A stretch of DNA of 16,368 nt, taken from contig CALBPH010000157.1 of NCBI GenBank assembly GCA_937899365.1, positions 1 to 16,368 of the forward strand. The letters run 5' to 3'. The translations under genes and the position numbers were made by a program. This document shows positions 8,625 through 15,245 of this stretch, piece after piece; position 1 is the stretch's first letter; each line of letters opens with the position of its first letter. The notes beneath the pieces are model-generated. The model searched no databases. It worked only from the letters and a program-made list of their open reading frames with translations, and was not told where the DNA came from. This DNA comes from an uncultured Leptolyngbya sp. Lineage in GTDB: Bacteria; Cyanobacteriota; Cyanobacteriia; Phormidesmidales; Phormidesmidaceae.

Positions 8625-8652
8625 GTAGGGGCATTGCATGCAATGCCCCTAC
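8625..8652. repeat. Dispersed palindromic repeat, copy 2 (perfect)
   Basis: A perfect 28-base palindrome: GTAGGGGCATTGCA followed directly by its reverse complement. It sits in the 99-base gap between SSADH and the decarboxylase gene. In the transcript of this pair the hairpin would be followed by a run of A, not U, so it is not an intrinsic terminator for them. It could act as an mRNA processing or stability element and so set the ratio of the two enzymes (inference). Confidence 0.9.
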
Positions 8653-8662
8653 GGGAAACGGA

Positions 8663-10042
8663 TTAACTAACACAAACGGTCTTGGCATTAACAAACTCTA
8701 AAATGCCGTGTCGGCCTAATTCTCGGCCAATGCCCGACCGTTTAATACCACCAAAGGGTAAACGGGGGTCAGACTTGACCATGCTGTTAATAAACACAGC
8801 ACCGGCTTCAAGTTCCTTGATCAGACGCTGCTGTTCGGTCGGGTCCTGGGTCCAACCGCTGGCCCCTAGGCCAAACAATGTGCCATTGGCTAGCTGAATA
8901 GCCGCGTCTAAGTCTGGAACACGAAAGACTAGGGCCACCGGACCAAAGAATTCTTCTTGGTCGGCGGGGGTGCCGGGGGGAATGTGGCTCAAAATTGTCG
9001 GTGGGTAAAAGTTGCCCAGCTCTAGCTCCGAGGGCAGACTGGCTTTGAGTTTTTCTAAATTGCCACCCACCAGGGCCTTGGCCCCGGCAATGAGACAAGC
9101 GTGCACCTGTTTGTGGATATCGCGCAAAATGGACGGTGTGGCCAGGGGACCAATGTCTGTTTCAGGCTGCATGGGATCGCCCACCACCAGGGTCTGATAC
9201 TTCTCCACGAGCCGGGCTTCAAACTCATCGGCAATGTCGCCAACTAAAATAAATCGCTTCGAGGCAATGCAGGACTGACCATTGTTCTGCAAACGGGCGG
9301 TCACAGCGGTTTCTACCGCTAGGTCTAAGTCGGCACTGGGCAACACAATAAAAGGATCGCTCCCCCCCAATTCCAGCACCACTTTTTTTAAGTGCTGCCC
9401 GGCGGCGGCCGCCACCTGGGAGCCCGCTGGGCCACTGCCAGTGAGACTCACACCACGAACCCGTTCATCGGCGATGACGGCGGTCGTCTGGTCTGCACCA
9501 ATGAGCAAAGTTTGAAATGCACCGCTGGGAAACCCCGCCTTCCGAAAGATCTGTTCGATGGACAGGGCGCATTTGGGCACATTCGAGGCATGTTTGAGCA
9601 GCACCACATTGCCCGCCATCAGTGCCGGGGCCGCCAGGCGAAATACCTGCCACAGCGGATAGTTCCAGGGCATGATGGCCAATATGATTCCCAGGGGCTG
9701 ATAGCGCACATAGCCGATATCTGAGCGCTCATCGGCCAGGTAGTCCGCGCCGTTTTCGGCATAGTGACGGCAGACCCAGACACACTTTTTCACTTCTGCG
9801 ATCGCAGCCCCCAACGGCTTACCCATTTCCTGGGTCATAATGCGACCGAGTACGGCACTGTGATCGTCCAAATAATCGGCGGCGGCTTGTAACCAGAGGC
9901 TGCGATCGCTAAACGATGTCCATCGGTACTGCTGATATTGAGTTTCCGCCAGCGCCAAACGCTGTTCTATCTCTTCCGACGTCAGCGGCGGGTAGGTTTT
10001 ATAAACATTGCCAGTTGCCGGGTTAATGCTCTTAATTGCCAT
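8663..10042 (-). CDS. Succinic-semialdehyde dehydrogenase (aldehyde dehydrogenase superfamily)
   Basis: A 459-residue aldehyde dehydrogenase of the short cyanobacterial SSADH type, oxidising succinic semialdehyde to succinate. Key residues are visible: oxyanion-hole Asn127 in MPWNYP, general base Glu224 in LELGGSDPF and nucleophile Cys258 in NNGQSCIASKR. Lys150 and Ser153 in LLKHASN correspond, if I recall the PCC 7002 enzyme structure correctly, to residues that hold the 2'-phosphate of NADP, suggesting NADP preference. The start is firm: GGGAGGT lies 5 bases before the ATG at 10042. It is the first gene of a two-gene unit with the downstream decarboxylase; together they carry carbon from 2-oxoglutarate to succinate. 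The leader is about 135 bases long if the promoter at 10183-10211 is right. Confidence 0.92.
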   Translation of the reverse strand: MAIKSINPATGNVYKTYPPLTSEEIEQRLALAETQYQQYRWTSFSDRSLWLQAAADYLDDHSAVLGRIMTQEMGKPLGAAIAEVKKCVWVCRHYAENGADYLADERSDIGYVRYQPLGIILAIMPWNYPLWQVFRLAAPALMAGNVVLLKHASNVPKCALSIEQIFRKAGFPSGAFQTLLIGADQTTAVIADERVRGVSLTGSGPAGSQVAAAAGQHLKKVVLELGGSDPFIVLPSADLDLAVETAVTARLQNNGQSCIASKRFILVGDIADEFEARLVEKYQTLVVGDPMQPETDIGPLATPSILRDIHKQVHACLIAGAKALVGGNLEKLKASLPSELELGNFYPPTILSHIPPGTPADQEEFFGPVALVFRVPDLDAAIQLANGTLFGLGASGWTQDPTEQQRLIKELEAGAVFINSMVKSDPRLPFGGIKRSGIGRELGRHGILEFVNAKTVCVS

Positions 10043-10182
10043 GGCTGACCTCCCGTAGGTTTTTTCAGCAAGCTGTCACCCTGGGTGCGCCAGCCATAGC
10101 AAGCTATCAGAGCCATGGGAAAGCCATGGAAAAACTTACCAAACACTATCCATGGAGTGGCTAACCCAACCCCAGGGGCATA

Positions 10183-10211
10183 TCTCTACTGTGACAATTT
10201 TTGTCTGTCAA
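10183..10211 (-). promoter_or_regulatory. Candidate promoter of the SSADH-decarboxylase unit
   Basis: On the - strand a perfect -35 box TTGACA (10206-10211) stands 17 bases from TAGAGA (10183-10188), a poor -10. It faces the SSADH start about 140 bases away. The perfect -35 and ideal spacing support it; the weak -10 suggests an activated or regulated promoter. Confidence 0.4.
10193..10205. promoter_or_regulatory. Candidate operator: perfect palindrome in the promoter spacer
   Basis: GACAATTTTTGTC reads as GACAA and TTGTC arms around three central bases. It fills the spacer immediately next to the -35 box of the candidate SSADH promoter. A repressor bound there would block RNA polymerase directly. 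The arms do not match NtcA (GTA-N8-TAC). Confidence 0.4.
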
Positions 10212-10288
10212 AATGTTGTTTCTGCATTGATTATTTACTTTATTAAGCAATGCTAAACAAGTGCCGCCATGGTTTTTATCTGACGACA

Positions 10289-10323
10289 ATTAAGAACTTA
10301 TTAAGTTAAGGTCCGATTATGAT
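10289..10323 (+). promoter_or_regulatory. Tandem ATTAAG repeats and -10 box upstream of a candidate sRNA
   Basis: ATTAAG occurs at 10289-10294 and again at 10300-10305, an 11-base period, followed by a further TTAAG. This spacing is typical of binding sites for OmpR/PhoB-type response regulators. A good -10 hexamer TATGAT follows at 10318-10323. No clear -35 box is present, which fits an activator-dependent promoter. Transcription would start near 10330. Confidence 0.35.
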
Positions 10324-10329
10324 TTTGGC

Positions 10330-10425
10330 CGTTAATGTAGTAGTCAAGATACCTCCTAACTGCGTCTTCAGCCCCGTTGAATGCCCTTGTTGGCTAATTC
10401 ATCAGCGGGGCTGCTACTTATTTAA
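10330..10425 (+). ncRNA. Candidate small regulatory RNA (possibly PsrR1-like)
   Basis: A predicted transcript of about 95 bases in a gene-free region. The 5' half is unstructured and carries ATACCTCCTAACTGCG (10350-10365). Its CCTCCT is complementary to Shine-Dalgarno sequences, as expected for an sRNA that blocks ribosome binding. The 3' half is a 12-bp hairpin, CAGCCCCGTTGA (10369-10380) with TCAGCGGGGCTG (10402-10413) and one G-U pair, followed by CTACTTATTT, a weak terminator tail. The layout and the CCTCCTAACTG text remind me of the cyanobacterial photosynthesis sRNA PsrR1, but this is from memory and unverified. No ORF with coding character covers it. Confidence 0.35.
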
Positions 10426-10510
10426 AGACTATTTGGCGTTAGGTTTTTACACTTCTTAATAATTAGGGTAGTTGAGTCAATGTTTTGGCTTTGACTTTTA
10501 TGGCATCTGT

Positions 10511-10580
10511 TCAGGTTAGTTAAGGCAACGGATATCTCTAAAAGCCTTAGATTATCGTTTGGTGCCCATAGCTAACCTGA
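10511..10580. repeat. Nested inverted repeats in the gene-free region
   Basis: Outer arms TCAGGTTAG (10511-10519) and CTAACCTGA (10572-10580) are perfectly complementary. Inside them TAAGGC (10521-10526) pairs with GCCTTA (10544-10549). Two coaxial stems with a 22-base single-stranded arm could form in RNA from either strand. The rest of the gap (10043-10182, 10212-10288 and 10426-10510) holds no gene I can support. Confidence 0.4.
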
Positions 10581-10592
10581 GTTGGCGAGCAC

Positions 10593-10635
10593 AAACAAAC
10601 TCTGGACAACTATAGCGCTCGTCCAGAGTTTGTTT
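10593..10635 (-). terminator. Intrinsic-terminator-like hairpin after the TPR gene
   Basis: A perfect 15-bp stem, AAACAAACTCTGGAC (10593-10607) with GTCCAGAGTTTGTTT (10621-10635), and a 13-base loop. It lies 39 bases past the stop of the TPR gene. In the leftward transcript the hairpin ends in TTTGTTTGTG, a plausible U-rich tail. The symmetrical A-rich side could also stop rightward transcripts. Confidence 0.65.
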
Positions 10636-10674
10636 ATGGTGGCCGAGTGTTACCCGTTATCTCTTTTTGTCTAA

Positions 10675-11616
10675 TTAGAGAGCTTCAACAAAATCAGTGG
10701 CTTCTTTACCGCAGGTTTCATGGGAGCCCCCCAGGGTACGACACTTTTCTTTGTATATCTTGCGGGTCAGGCTGGACGGCAGCTGAGCGGCATAGTCCAA
10801 GGCTTTATCAAACATGACAATACTGTCATCGGTTTGTTGTTGACGTCGGTGCAGCTGCGCTTTGAGGTAGAACAGCTCTGGGTTTTCGGGAGCTGTCTCT
10901 AGGGCCTGATCAACGGCGTCCATTGCATCTGACATTTGACCCAGGTCGCGATAGCCCAGGGCAATGCCTCGATAGGCTAGGTAGCTAGGATTGCCATATT
11001 GGGACAGCCGGTCAATGGCCTCTGCGGGGTCTGATAAGGGTAAATTAACTGCCAGCATTAAATCCATAAACCCTTTGACTAGGTTGAGTTCTGGATCGGT
11101 GCTGTCAATCTTTTCTGCTTCACCAATGTGACTAAATACTTGTTGCAACATGGCCAGGGCAGCGGGTGTGCTCCGGGCCACACCTTCGGTACTCATCAAG
11201 TGCGCCCCTTCCATAAAGATGCCCACCGCAGAATAGATATGTCCCCGTAGGGGATCGGTTTCAAGCAGGGTTTCTGCTGTGGATCTTGTCAGGGCTGCCT
11301 CGGTGGCTACGGCCTCCCAATCTTCGTCAAGGTAGGCCATGGAGGCGGCCATGCCATGGACTAACGGTTCGTTAGACTCAGTTTCCATCGCCAGGTCTAA
11401 GGCCGCGCGTGCCCCCACATAGTCACCTTCTTTAAAGAAGGCTTCAAAGGCCTCTTCTGTGTGGGGTCCGATATCATGCTCGGTGCCTAAACGAAATGGG
11501 TCACCGGCCAACGCTGGGGTAGACAGCAGGGTTAAGGTGGCTGCCGTAAGTATGCCTAAGGATTTTAAATAGCTACGCTTGAGGTGAGTCAGGGAATCTA
11601 AAACTCGAAACGTCAT
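10675..11616 (-). CDS. Exported TPR-repeat protein (probably Sll0314/Alr1548 family)
   Basis: A 313-residue protein with a signal peptide: basic region HLKRSYLK, hydrophobic core LGILTAATLTLLS, cleavage likely after ALA (residue 37). The mature part is acidic and helical. The clearest TPR pair runs from about residue 210 to 275 (YLAYRGIALGYRDLGQMSDA followed by LFYLKAQLHRRQQQTDDSIV), and weaker helical hairpins precede it. Two cysteines near the C-terminus (292 and 302) could form a disulfide in the periplasm. Length and layout match a conserved cyanobacterial family I recall as Sll0314/Alr1548, of unknown role; TPRs normally mediate protein contacts. AGGA about 8 bases before the ATG supports the start. 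It follows the glycosyltransferase gene by 127 bases, where a TATACT -10-like box (11682-11687) may give it its own promoter. Confidence 0.85.
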   Translation of the reverse strand: MTFRVLDSLTHLKRSYLKSLGILTAATLTLLSTPALAGDPFRLGTEHDIGPHTEEAFEAFFKEGDYVGARAALDLAMETESNEPLVHGMAASMAYLDEDWEAVATEAALTRSTAETLLETDPLRGHIYSAVGIFMEGAHLMSTEGVARSTPAALAMLQQVFSHIGEAEKIDSTDPELNLVKGFMDLMLAVNLPLSDPAEAIDRLSQYGNPSYLAYRGIALGYRDLGQMSDAMDAVDQALETAPENPELFYLKAQLHRRQQQTDDSIVMFDKALDYAAQLPSSLTRKIYKEKCRTLGGSHETCGKEATDFVEAL

Positions 11617-11743
11617 TGTATCTGTCCTGATAAATGGGCGCTGTAAATTTTTGGAGCGCTATCGGCGCATTTAGCAAATTGAGTATAGCGACTGACCTGG
11701 CAAACCATAGGTAATCTGTGAAACTCTTTAAGCTGTCATAGCG

Positions 11744-13369
11744 TTAGGGGGCCGGTAGTGGATCTAGTTTTTGGGCGCGTTGGGCACTGCACTGATAGTT
11801 CTGTTGGCGGGTGCCTTCGGTTTTAATGCGTTCACCCACGGGTACACAGGTATGAGCGGGCAGAGTTACCGTCAGGGGAAAGGGGGCCAACCGTTTGGGT
11901 TCCACTAGCCAAAGCATGAGGTCATCCGTGGGAATCGCGTCGCTGTTGGTCAAGATGGGCTGCCAGGATTCAGGGCTAGCGGGGGCGGTAAAGGCCACTT
12001 GGATATCTTTTTTATTCGCAGGGATGGCCAGCACATAGCTGAGGGCACGGGCACGGTAACTGTCTCGCTGAGGGGCCATGAGAACAATCGTAGGCTGGGG
12101 GTCGGCCCCGAGGCGACGCCCCACATTTCCGGGTAGATAGGGCTTTAGCAATGCCAGGTCATGGCTGATAAAGAGCTGACTGATGATGCCGACTGCGATC
12201 GCAACTACCACCACCCAGCGTCGACAGCGGGTCAGGGCCATGGCGGCCACCACCGTCACCGCCGGATAGGCCATAAAAAAGTAGCGGGGTGCCAGGGTGA
12301 GATCTTTGCCCAAACCGTAGGTAATGGCCAGCATGATGCCAAACACCGTCAGCCCGTAGCTGACCAGGGGCGACCACATATCCAGCAGCGGCTCCCGGTG
12401 CCAACCCTTAATTAGGTGGCGCAGCACCAGACCAAATACCCCCAGCATAATCAACGCCGATGTCACGGTCACCCATAGAGGCACCTGCTCCACAGGCAGC
12501 AAAACCAGCATAAATAGCAACGCCACCAAGGACTGTAGCCAGGGCATGATCAGTGTCTGCCATAGGGGTGCCGACTGACTCAGCCAGCCGGTCCCCCCCT
12601 CACTTTGAAAATGGGTAATGGCGGTGGGCAGCCAGGGCAAATAAAGCAGCGCTGTCCCCCCCATGGCCAACAGCCAGGGCAGTGTCTGGGGTCGTCGGTG
12701 ACGTCGCCACAGCAGTCTACCAATGGTGACTAGCCATTGGGCCAAAACGCTAAAGCCATAGAAATAGTGGACGTACAGACCCAGGGCATTTAGCCCGATC
12801 CAGCTTAGCCAGCGGGGCGGGGAGCGATCGCCTTGCAGCAGGGCAATCCAATTGACTAGGGAGAACAGTGCGATCGCAACCGCCAAACTATAGTGCCGGG
12901 CCTCCTGGGATAGGTAAATGCCATAGGGCGACACCGCCATCAGTAGCGCAGCCAGGGTTCCCGCCCTGGGTCTCCCCACCCGTCGACCCAGGTAAAACAC
13001 ACCGACCACCGCCGCTATGCCCCATAGCACCGCAAACGCTCGCAGGCTCCAAACGGATATGCCCACCCCCTGCAGCCAGCCACTCATGGCCATAAAAAAC
13101 AGAGGCGGATGATTGCTATGGAGAGTCACCGCCTGGGCCGCCTGCCAGGGAGTGCCAGGGCGATCTAGCAGTGTCCAGTAGTCTGCCGGTGCTCGTAGGG
13201 TATCTAGGGGAATGTCAGCCAGATTCTTCCCAAGGCTATAAAACGTGGTGTAGAGTTCATCTACCCACAGGGGTTTAGCCTCCAAACGCCACAGCCGTAA
13301 CAAGGCTGCCAGTAACAAAATCAACGGCAGCTGCCAACGTGATTGAATTGTCAATCTCAGCTTTGGCAA
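11744..13369 (-). CDS. GT39-type integral membrane glycosyltransferase
   Basis: A 541-residue membrane protein with roughly ten hydrophobic segments and a soluble C-terminal domain of about 130 residues. It belongs to the GT-C superfamily, family 39 (PMT/ArnT-like), which transfers sugars from lipid-phosphate donors on the outer face of the membrane. Marks are the acidic pair Asp37-Glu38 in KPLWVDELYT after the first helix, SNHPPLFF (85-92) and LSQEARHY (153-160), all typical of bacterial GT39. Acceptor and sugar are unknown; candidates are exported protein or envelope glycolipid. The start is uncertain: the frame opens with TTG at 13369, no ATG lies near it and no Shine-Dalgarno sequence is visible. 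A TTG five codons later is an alternative. It is 64 bases downstream of folB on the same strand. Confidence 0.85.
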   Translation of the reverse strand: MPKLRLTIQSRWQLPLILLLAALLRLWRLEAKPLWVDELYTTFYSLGKNLADIPLDTLRAPADYWTLLDRPGTPWQAAQAVTLHSNHPPLFFMAMSGWLQGVGISVWSLRAFAVLWGIAAVVGVFYLGRRVGRPRAGTLAALLMAVSPYGIYLSQEARHYSLAVAIALFSLVNWIALLQGDRSPPRWLSWIGLNALGLYVHYFYGFSVLAQWLVTIGRLLWRRHRRPQTLPWLLAMGGTALLYLPWLPTAITHFQSEGGTGWLSQSAPLWQTLIMPWLQSLVALLFMLVLLPVEQVPLWVTVTSALIMLGVFGLVLRHLIKGWHREPLLDMWSPLVSYGLTVFGIMLAITYGLGKDLTLAPRYFFMAYPAVTVVAAMALTRCRRWVVVVAIAVGIISQLFISHDLALLKPYLPGNVGRRLGADPQPTIVLMAPQRDSYRARALSYVLAIPANKKDIQVAFTAPASPESWQPILTNSDAIPTDDLMLWLVEPKRLAPFPLTVTLPAHTCVPVGERIKTEGTRQQNYQCSAQRAQKLDPLPAP

Positions 13370-13433
13370 GGGTTGGGGCTCGCTAGTCGTCTTCAGTCGT
13401 CTTCCAGAATTGTATTCAGCATCGTAACGGATT

Positions 13434-13799
13434 CTAGGAACGGGTTCTGACTATTGTGACAGCTACTCGGCCGTCAAAGTTGGGCACTGGAGCAGTCAGT
13501 TTATTGACCGTGACCTGAACTTTTTCGAGACGAGGATCGTTGACTAACGCCTGGGTTGCGATCGCATCCGCCAGGCGTTCAATCAGCTTAAATTTTTCGG
13601 TTTGGATAATCTGCTGGGTTTGCTGAATGATGTCGGCATAGTTGTGGGTGTCGGCCAAATTGTCAGATTTACCGGCCACAGACAAATCCATCCACAGGGT
13701 CAGGTCCACCTCAAACCACTGGCCCAGCACAGTCTCTTCTGGCAGCGCACCAATGTAGCCATAGGCGCGAATGCCCGTGAGCGAAATACAGTCGGTCAT
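13434..13799 (-). CDS. folB: Dihydroneopterin aldolase
   Basis: A 121-residue enzyme of folate synthesis that cleaves 7,8-dihydroneopterin to 6-hydroxymethyl-7,8-dihydropterin and glycolaldehyde. The length is standard. Family residues are in place: Glu22 in LPEE, Tyr54 in HNYADI, Glu74 in KLIERLA and the catalytic Lys100 in VNKLTAPVP. The cytoplasmic enzyme normally forms an octamer. The ATG at 13799 is only 10 bases after the proA stop, so the two genes are almost certainly cotranscribed. I recall proA-folB adjacency from many cyanobacterial genomes. Confidence 0.95.
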   Translation of the reverse strand: MTDCISLTGIRAYGYIGALPEETVLGQWFEVDLTLWMDLSVAGKSDNLADTHNYADIIQQTQQIIQTEKFKLIERLADAIATQALVNDPRLEKVQVTVNKLTAPVPNFDGRVAVTIVRTRS

Positions 13800-13809
13800 G
13801 TAATTTTAT

Positions 13810-15126
13810 CTATCCCAAATCTTTGTGGGTAAAGGGTTTTGCATTCTCTCCTGAGTAACTGGCAACAACATGGCCGTTACCAACTACCTGGTACTTGTAA
13901 GTCACCAAGCCTTCTAAACCAACGGGGCCGCGAGGGGGCATTTTCTGAGTGCTGATGCCCACTTCTGCCCCAAACCCGTAGCGAAACCCATCGGCAAAGC
14001 GGGTGGAGCAGTTATGGTACACACCGGCAGCATCAACCTGGGCCATAAATTGGTCAGCGGTGGTCTGGTCTTCTGTTGCGATCGCATCCGTATGGCGCGA
14101 CCCGTAGGTATTAATGTGGTCAATCGCTGCATCCACCGAGTCCACCACGCGAATGGCCAAAATTAAATCACTGTACTCAGTGGACCAGTCCGCGTCGGTG
14201 GCCGCTTGAATGTCTGTGAGCACCTGTCGTGTAGCGTCGTCCCCCAGCAGCTTTACCCCCGCTTGCTGTAGAGCCCTGGCCAATACCGGTAAAGCCTTAA
14301 CGGCGATGTCCTTGTGCACCAGCAGCGTTTCAATCGCATTACAGGCCGATGGATAGCCCACCTTGGCATCGACAGCAATTTTGACCGTCTTCTCCAGGTC
14401 AGCAGCCACATCCACATATAGGTGACAAACGCCGTCCGCATGGCCCAACACCGGAATACGGGTATTTTCCTGCACAAACCGCACAAAGGCATTGGACCCC
14501 CGAGGAATAATCAGATCCACATAGCTGTCTAACGCCAGTAGTGCCCGCGTCTCTTCCCGCGTGGTCAGCAGCTGCACCGCATTGGGATCCACGCCAGCGT
14601 TGGTTAACCCCTGGCGAATCGCGTTTACTAACGCTTGGCAAGACCGCACCGCTTCCTTACCGCCTTTCAGAATGACGCCATTACCCGACTTCACCGCCAG
14701 GGTAGAAATCTGCATCACCGCATCGGGGCGGGACTCAAAGATAATGCCTAATACGCCCAGGGGGCAGGCAATTCGCTTAAGCACGAGACCATCGTCTAAC
14801 TCGCGGTGAATCTGTACCGCCCCCGCCGGGTCAGGCAGCTTGGCCACATCCCGTACACCACCGATCGCCCCCCGCAGCTTCACCGCGTCTAGCTTGAGCC
14901 GTCCGTAGAGGGGCTTGGCCAGGTTATCCTCCAGGGCCGCTTTGAGGTCAAGGTCATTGGCGGCAGCAATCTCAGCCGCGGCCGCCTCTAAGGCCTGGGC
15001 AATGGCCTCAATGGCGTCGTTTTTCTGCTGGGTGGACAGGCTGGCTAGGGTGCGGGCGGCCTGGCGTGTTTGGGTTGCGATCGCAACCAACGAAGTCTCA
15101 ACAGCAGCAGCCGAGGATACAGACAT
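13810..15126 (-). CDS. proA: Gamma-glutamyl phosphate reductase
   Basis: A 438-residue enzyme, slightly longer than the usual 415-435. It catalyses the second step of proline synthesis, NADPH-dependent reduction of gamma-glutamyl phosphate to glutamate semialdehyde. Visible marks are the IFESRPDA segment (129-136), LKGGKEA in the cofactor region, IPRGSNAFV, and the catalytic Cys262 in GYPSACNAIETLLVH. The C-terminal PPRGPVGLEGLVTYK text is standard for ProA. I chose the ATG at 15126; the frame stays open upstream for 55 more codons but that text (Trp-, Gly- and Pro-rich) does not resemble ProA. The 10-base gap to folB indicates one transcript. It contains two HIP1 sites. Confidence 0.96.
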   Translation of the reverse strand: MSVSSAAAVETSLVAIATQTRQAARTLASLSTQQKNDAIEAIAQALEAAAAEIAAANDLDLKAALEDNLAKPLYGRLKLDAVKLRGAIGGVRDVAKLPDPAGAVQIHRELDDGLVLKRIACPLGVLGIIFESRPDAVMQISTLAVKSGNGVILKGGKEAVRSCQALVNAIRQGLTNAGVDPNAVQLLTTREETRALLALDSYVDLIIPRGSNAFVRFVQENTRIPVLGHADGVCHLYVDVAADLEKTVKIAVDAKVGYPSACNAIETLLVHKDIAVKALPVLARALQQAGVKLLGDDATRQVLTDIQAATDADWSTEYSDLILAIRVVDSVDAAIDHINTYGSRHTDAIATEDQTTADQFMAQVDAAGVYHNCSTRFADGFRYGFGAEVGISTQKMPPRGPVGLEGLVTYKYQVVGNGHVVASYSGENAKPFTHKDLG

Positions 15127-15245
15127 GGTTTTCGTGCGGAATGGTGAATGTATTGATCCAGGATATACGTTGACCGAGGGGGTGGACACTGCCCATCGAG
15201 GAATAGCATCACCAACAGTAAAACCAGGCCCGGTGGCCCAACCGA

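Larger units (their letters stand above)
9798..15084. repeat. Cluster of eight HIP1 octamers (GCGATCGC)
   Basis: Copies start at 9798, 9902, 12195, 12824, 12870, 13558, 14078 and 15077, all inside genes (SSADH, glycosyltransferase, folB, proA). By chance one copy per about 65 kb is expected. HIP1 abundance is a hallmark of many cyanobacterial genomes and is the main taxonomic evidence here. I found none between 1 and 9797. Confidence 0.9.

Noticed and set aside
8625..8652. Palindrome as an intrinsic terminator
   Set aside because: In the direction of the flanking genes it is followed by A residues, and in the other direction by CGGGAAACGG; no U tract on the correct side.
9392..9724. Open frame of 110 codons antisense to SSADH
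   Set aside because: It lies wholly inside a well-supported gene, lacks a ribosome site and has no recognisable protein character; a GC-rich shadow frame.
10289..10310. Cyanobacterial Pho box on the - strand (CTTAATAA-GTT-CTTAATTG)
   Set aside because: Spacing fits but each half differs from the PyTTAAPyPy(T/A) consensus by one base, so I report only generic OmpR-type repeats.
10337..10353. NtcA-like site (GTA...TAC) near the sRNA candidate
   Set aside because: The arms GTA and TAC are separated by 7 or 10 bases, not the required 8.
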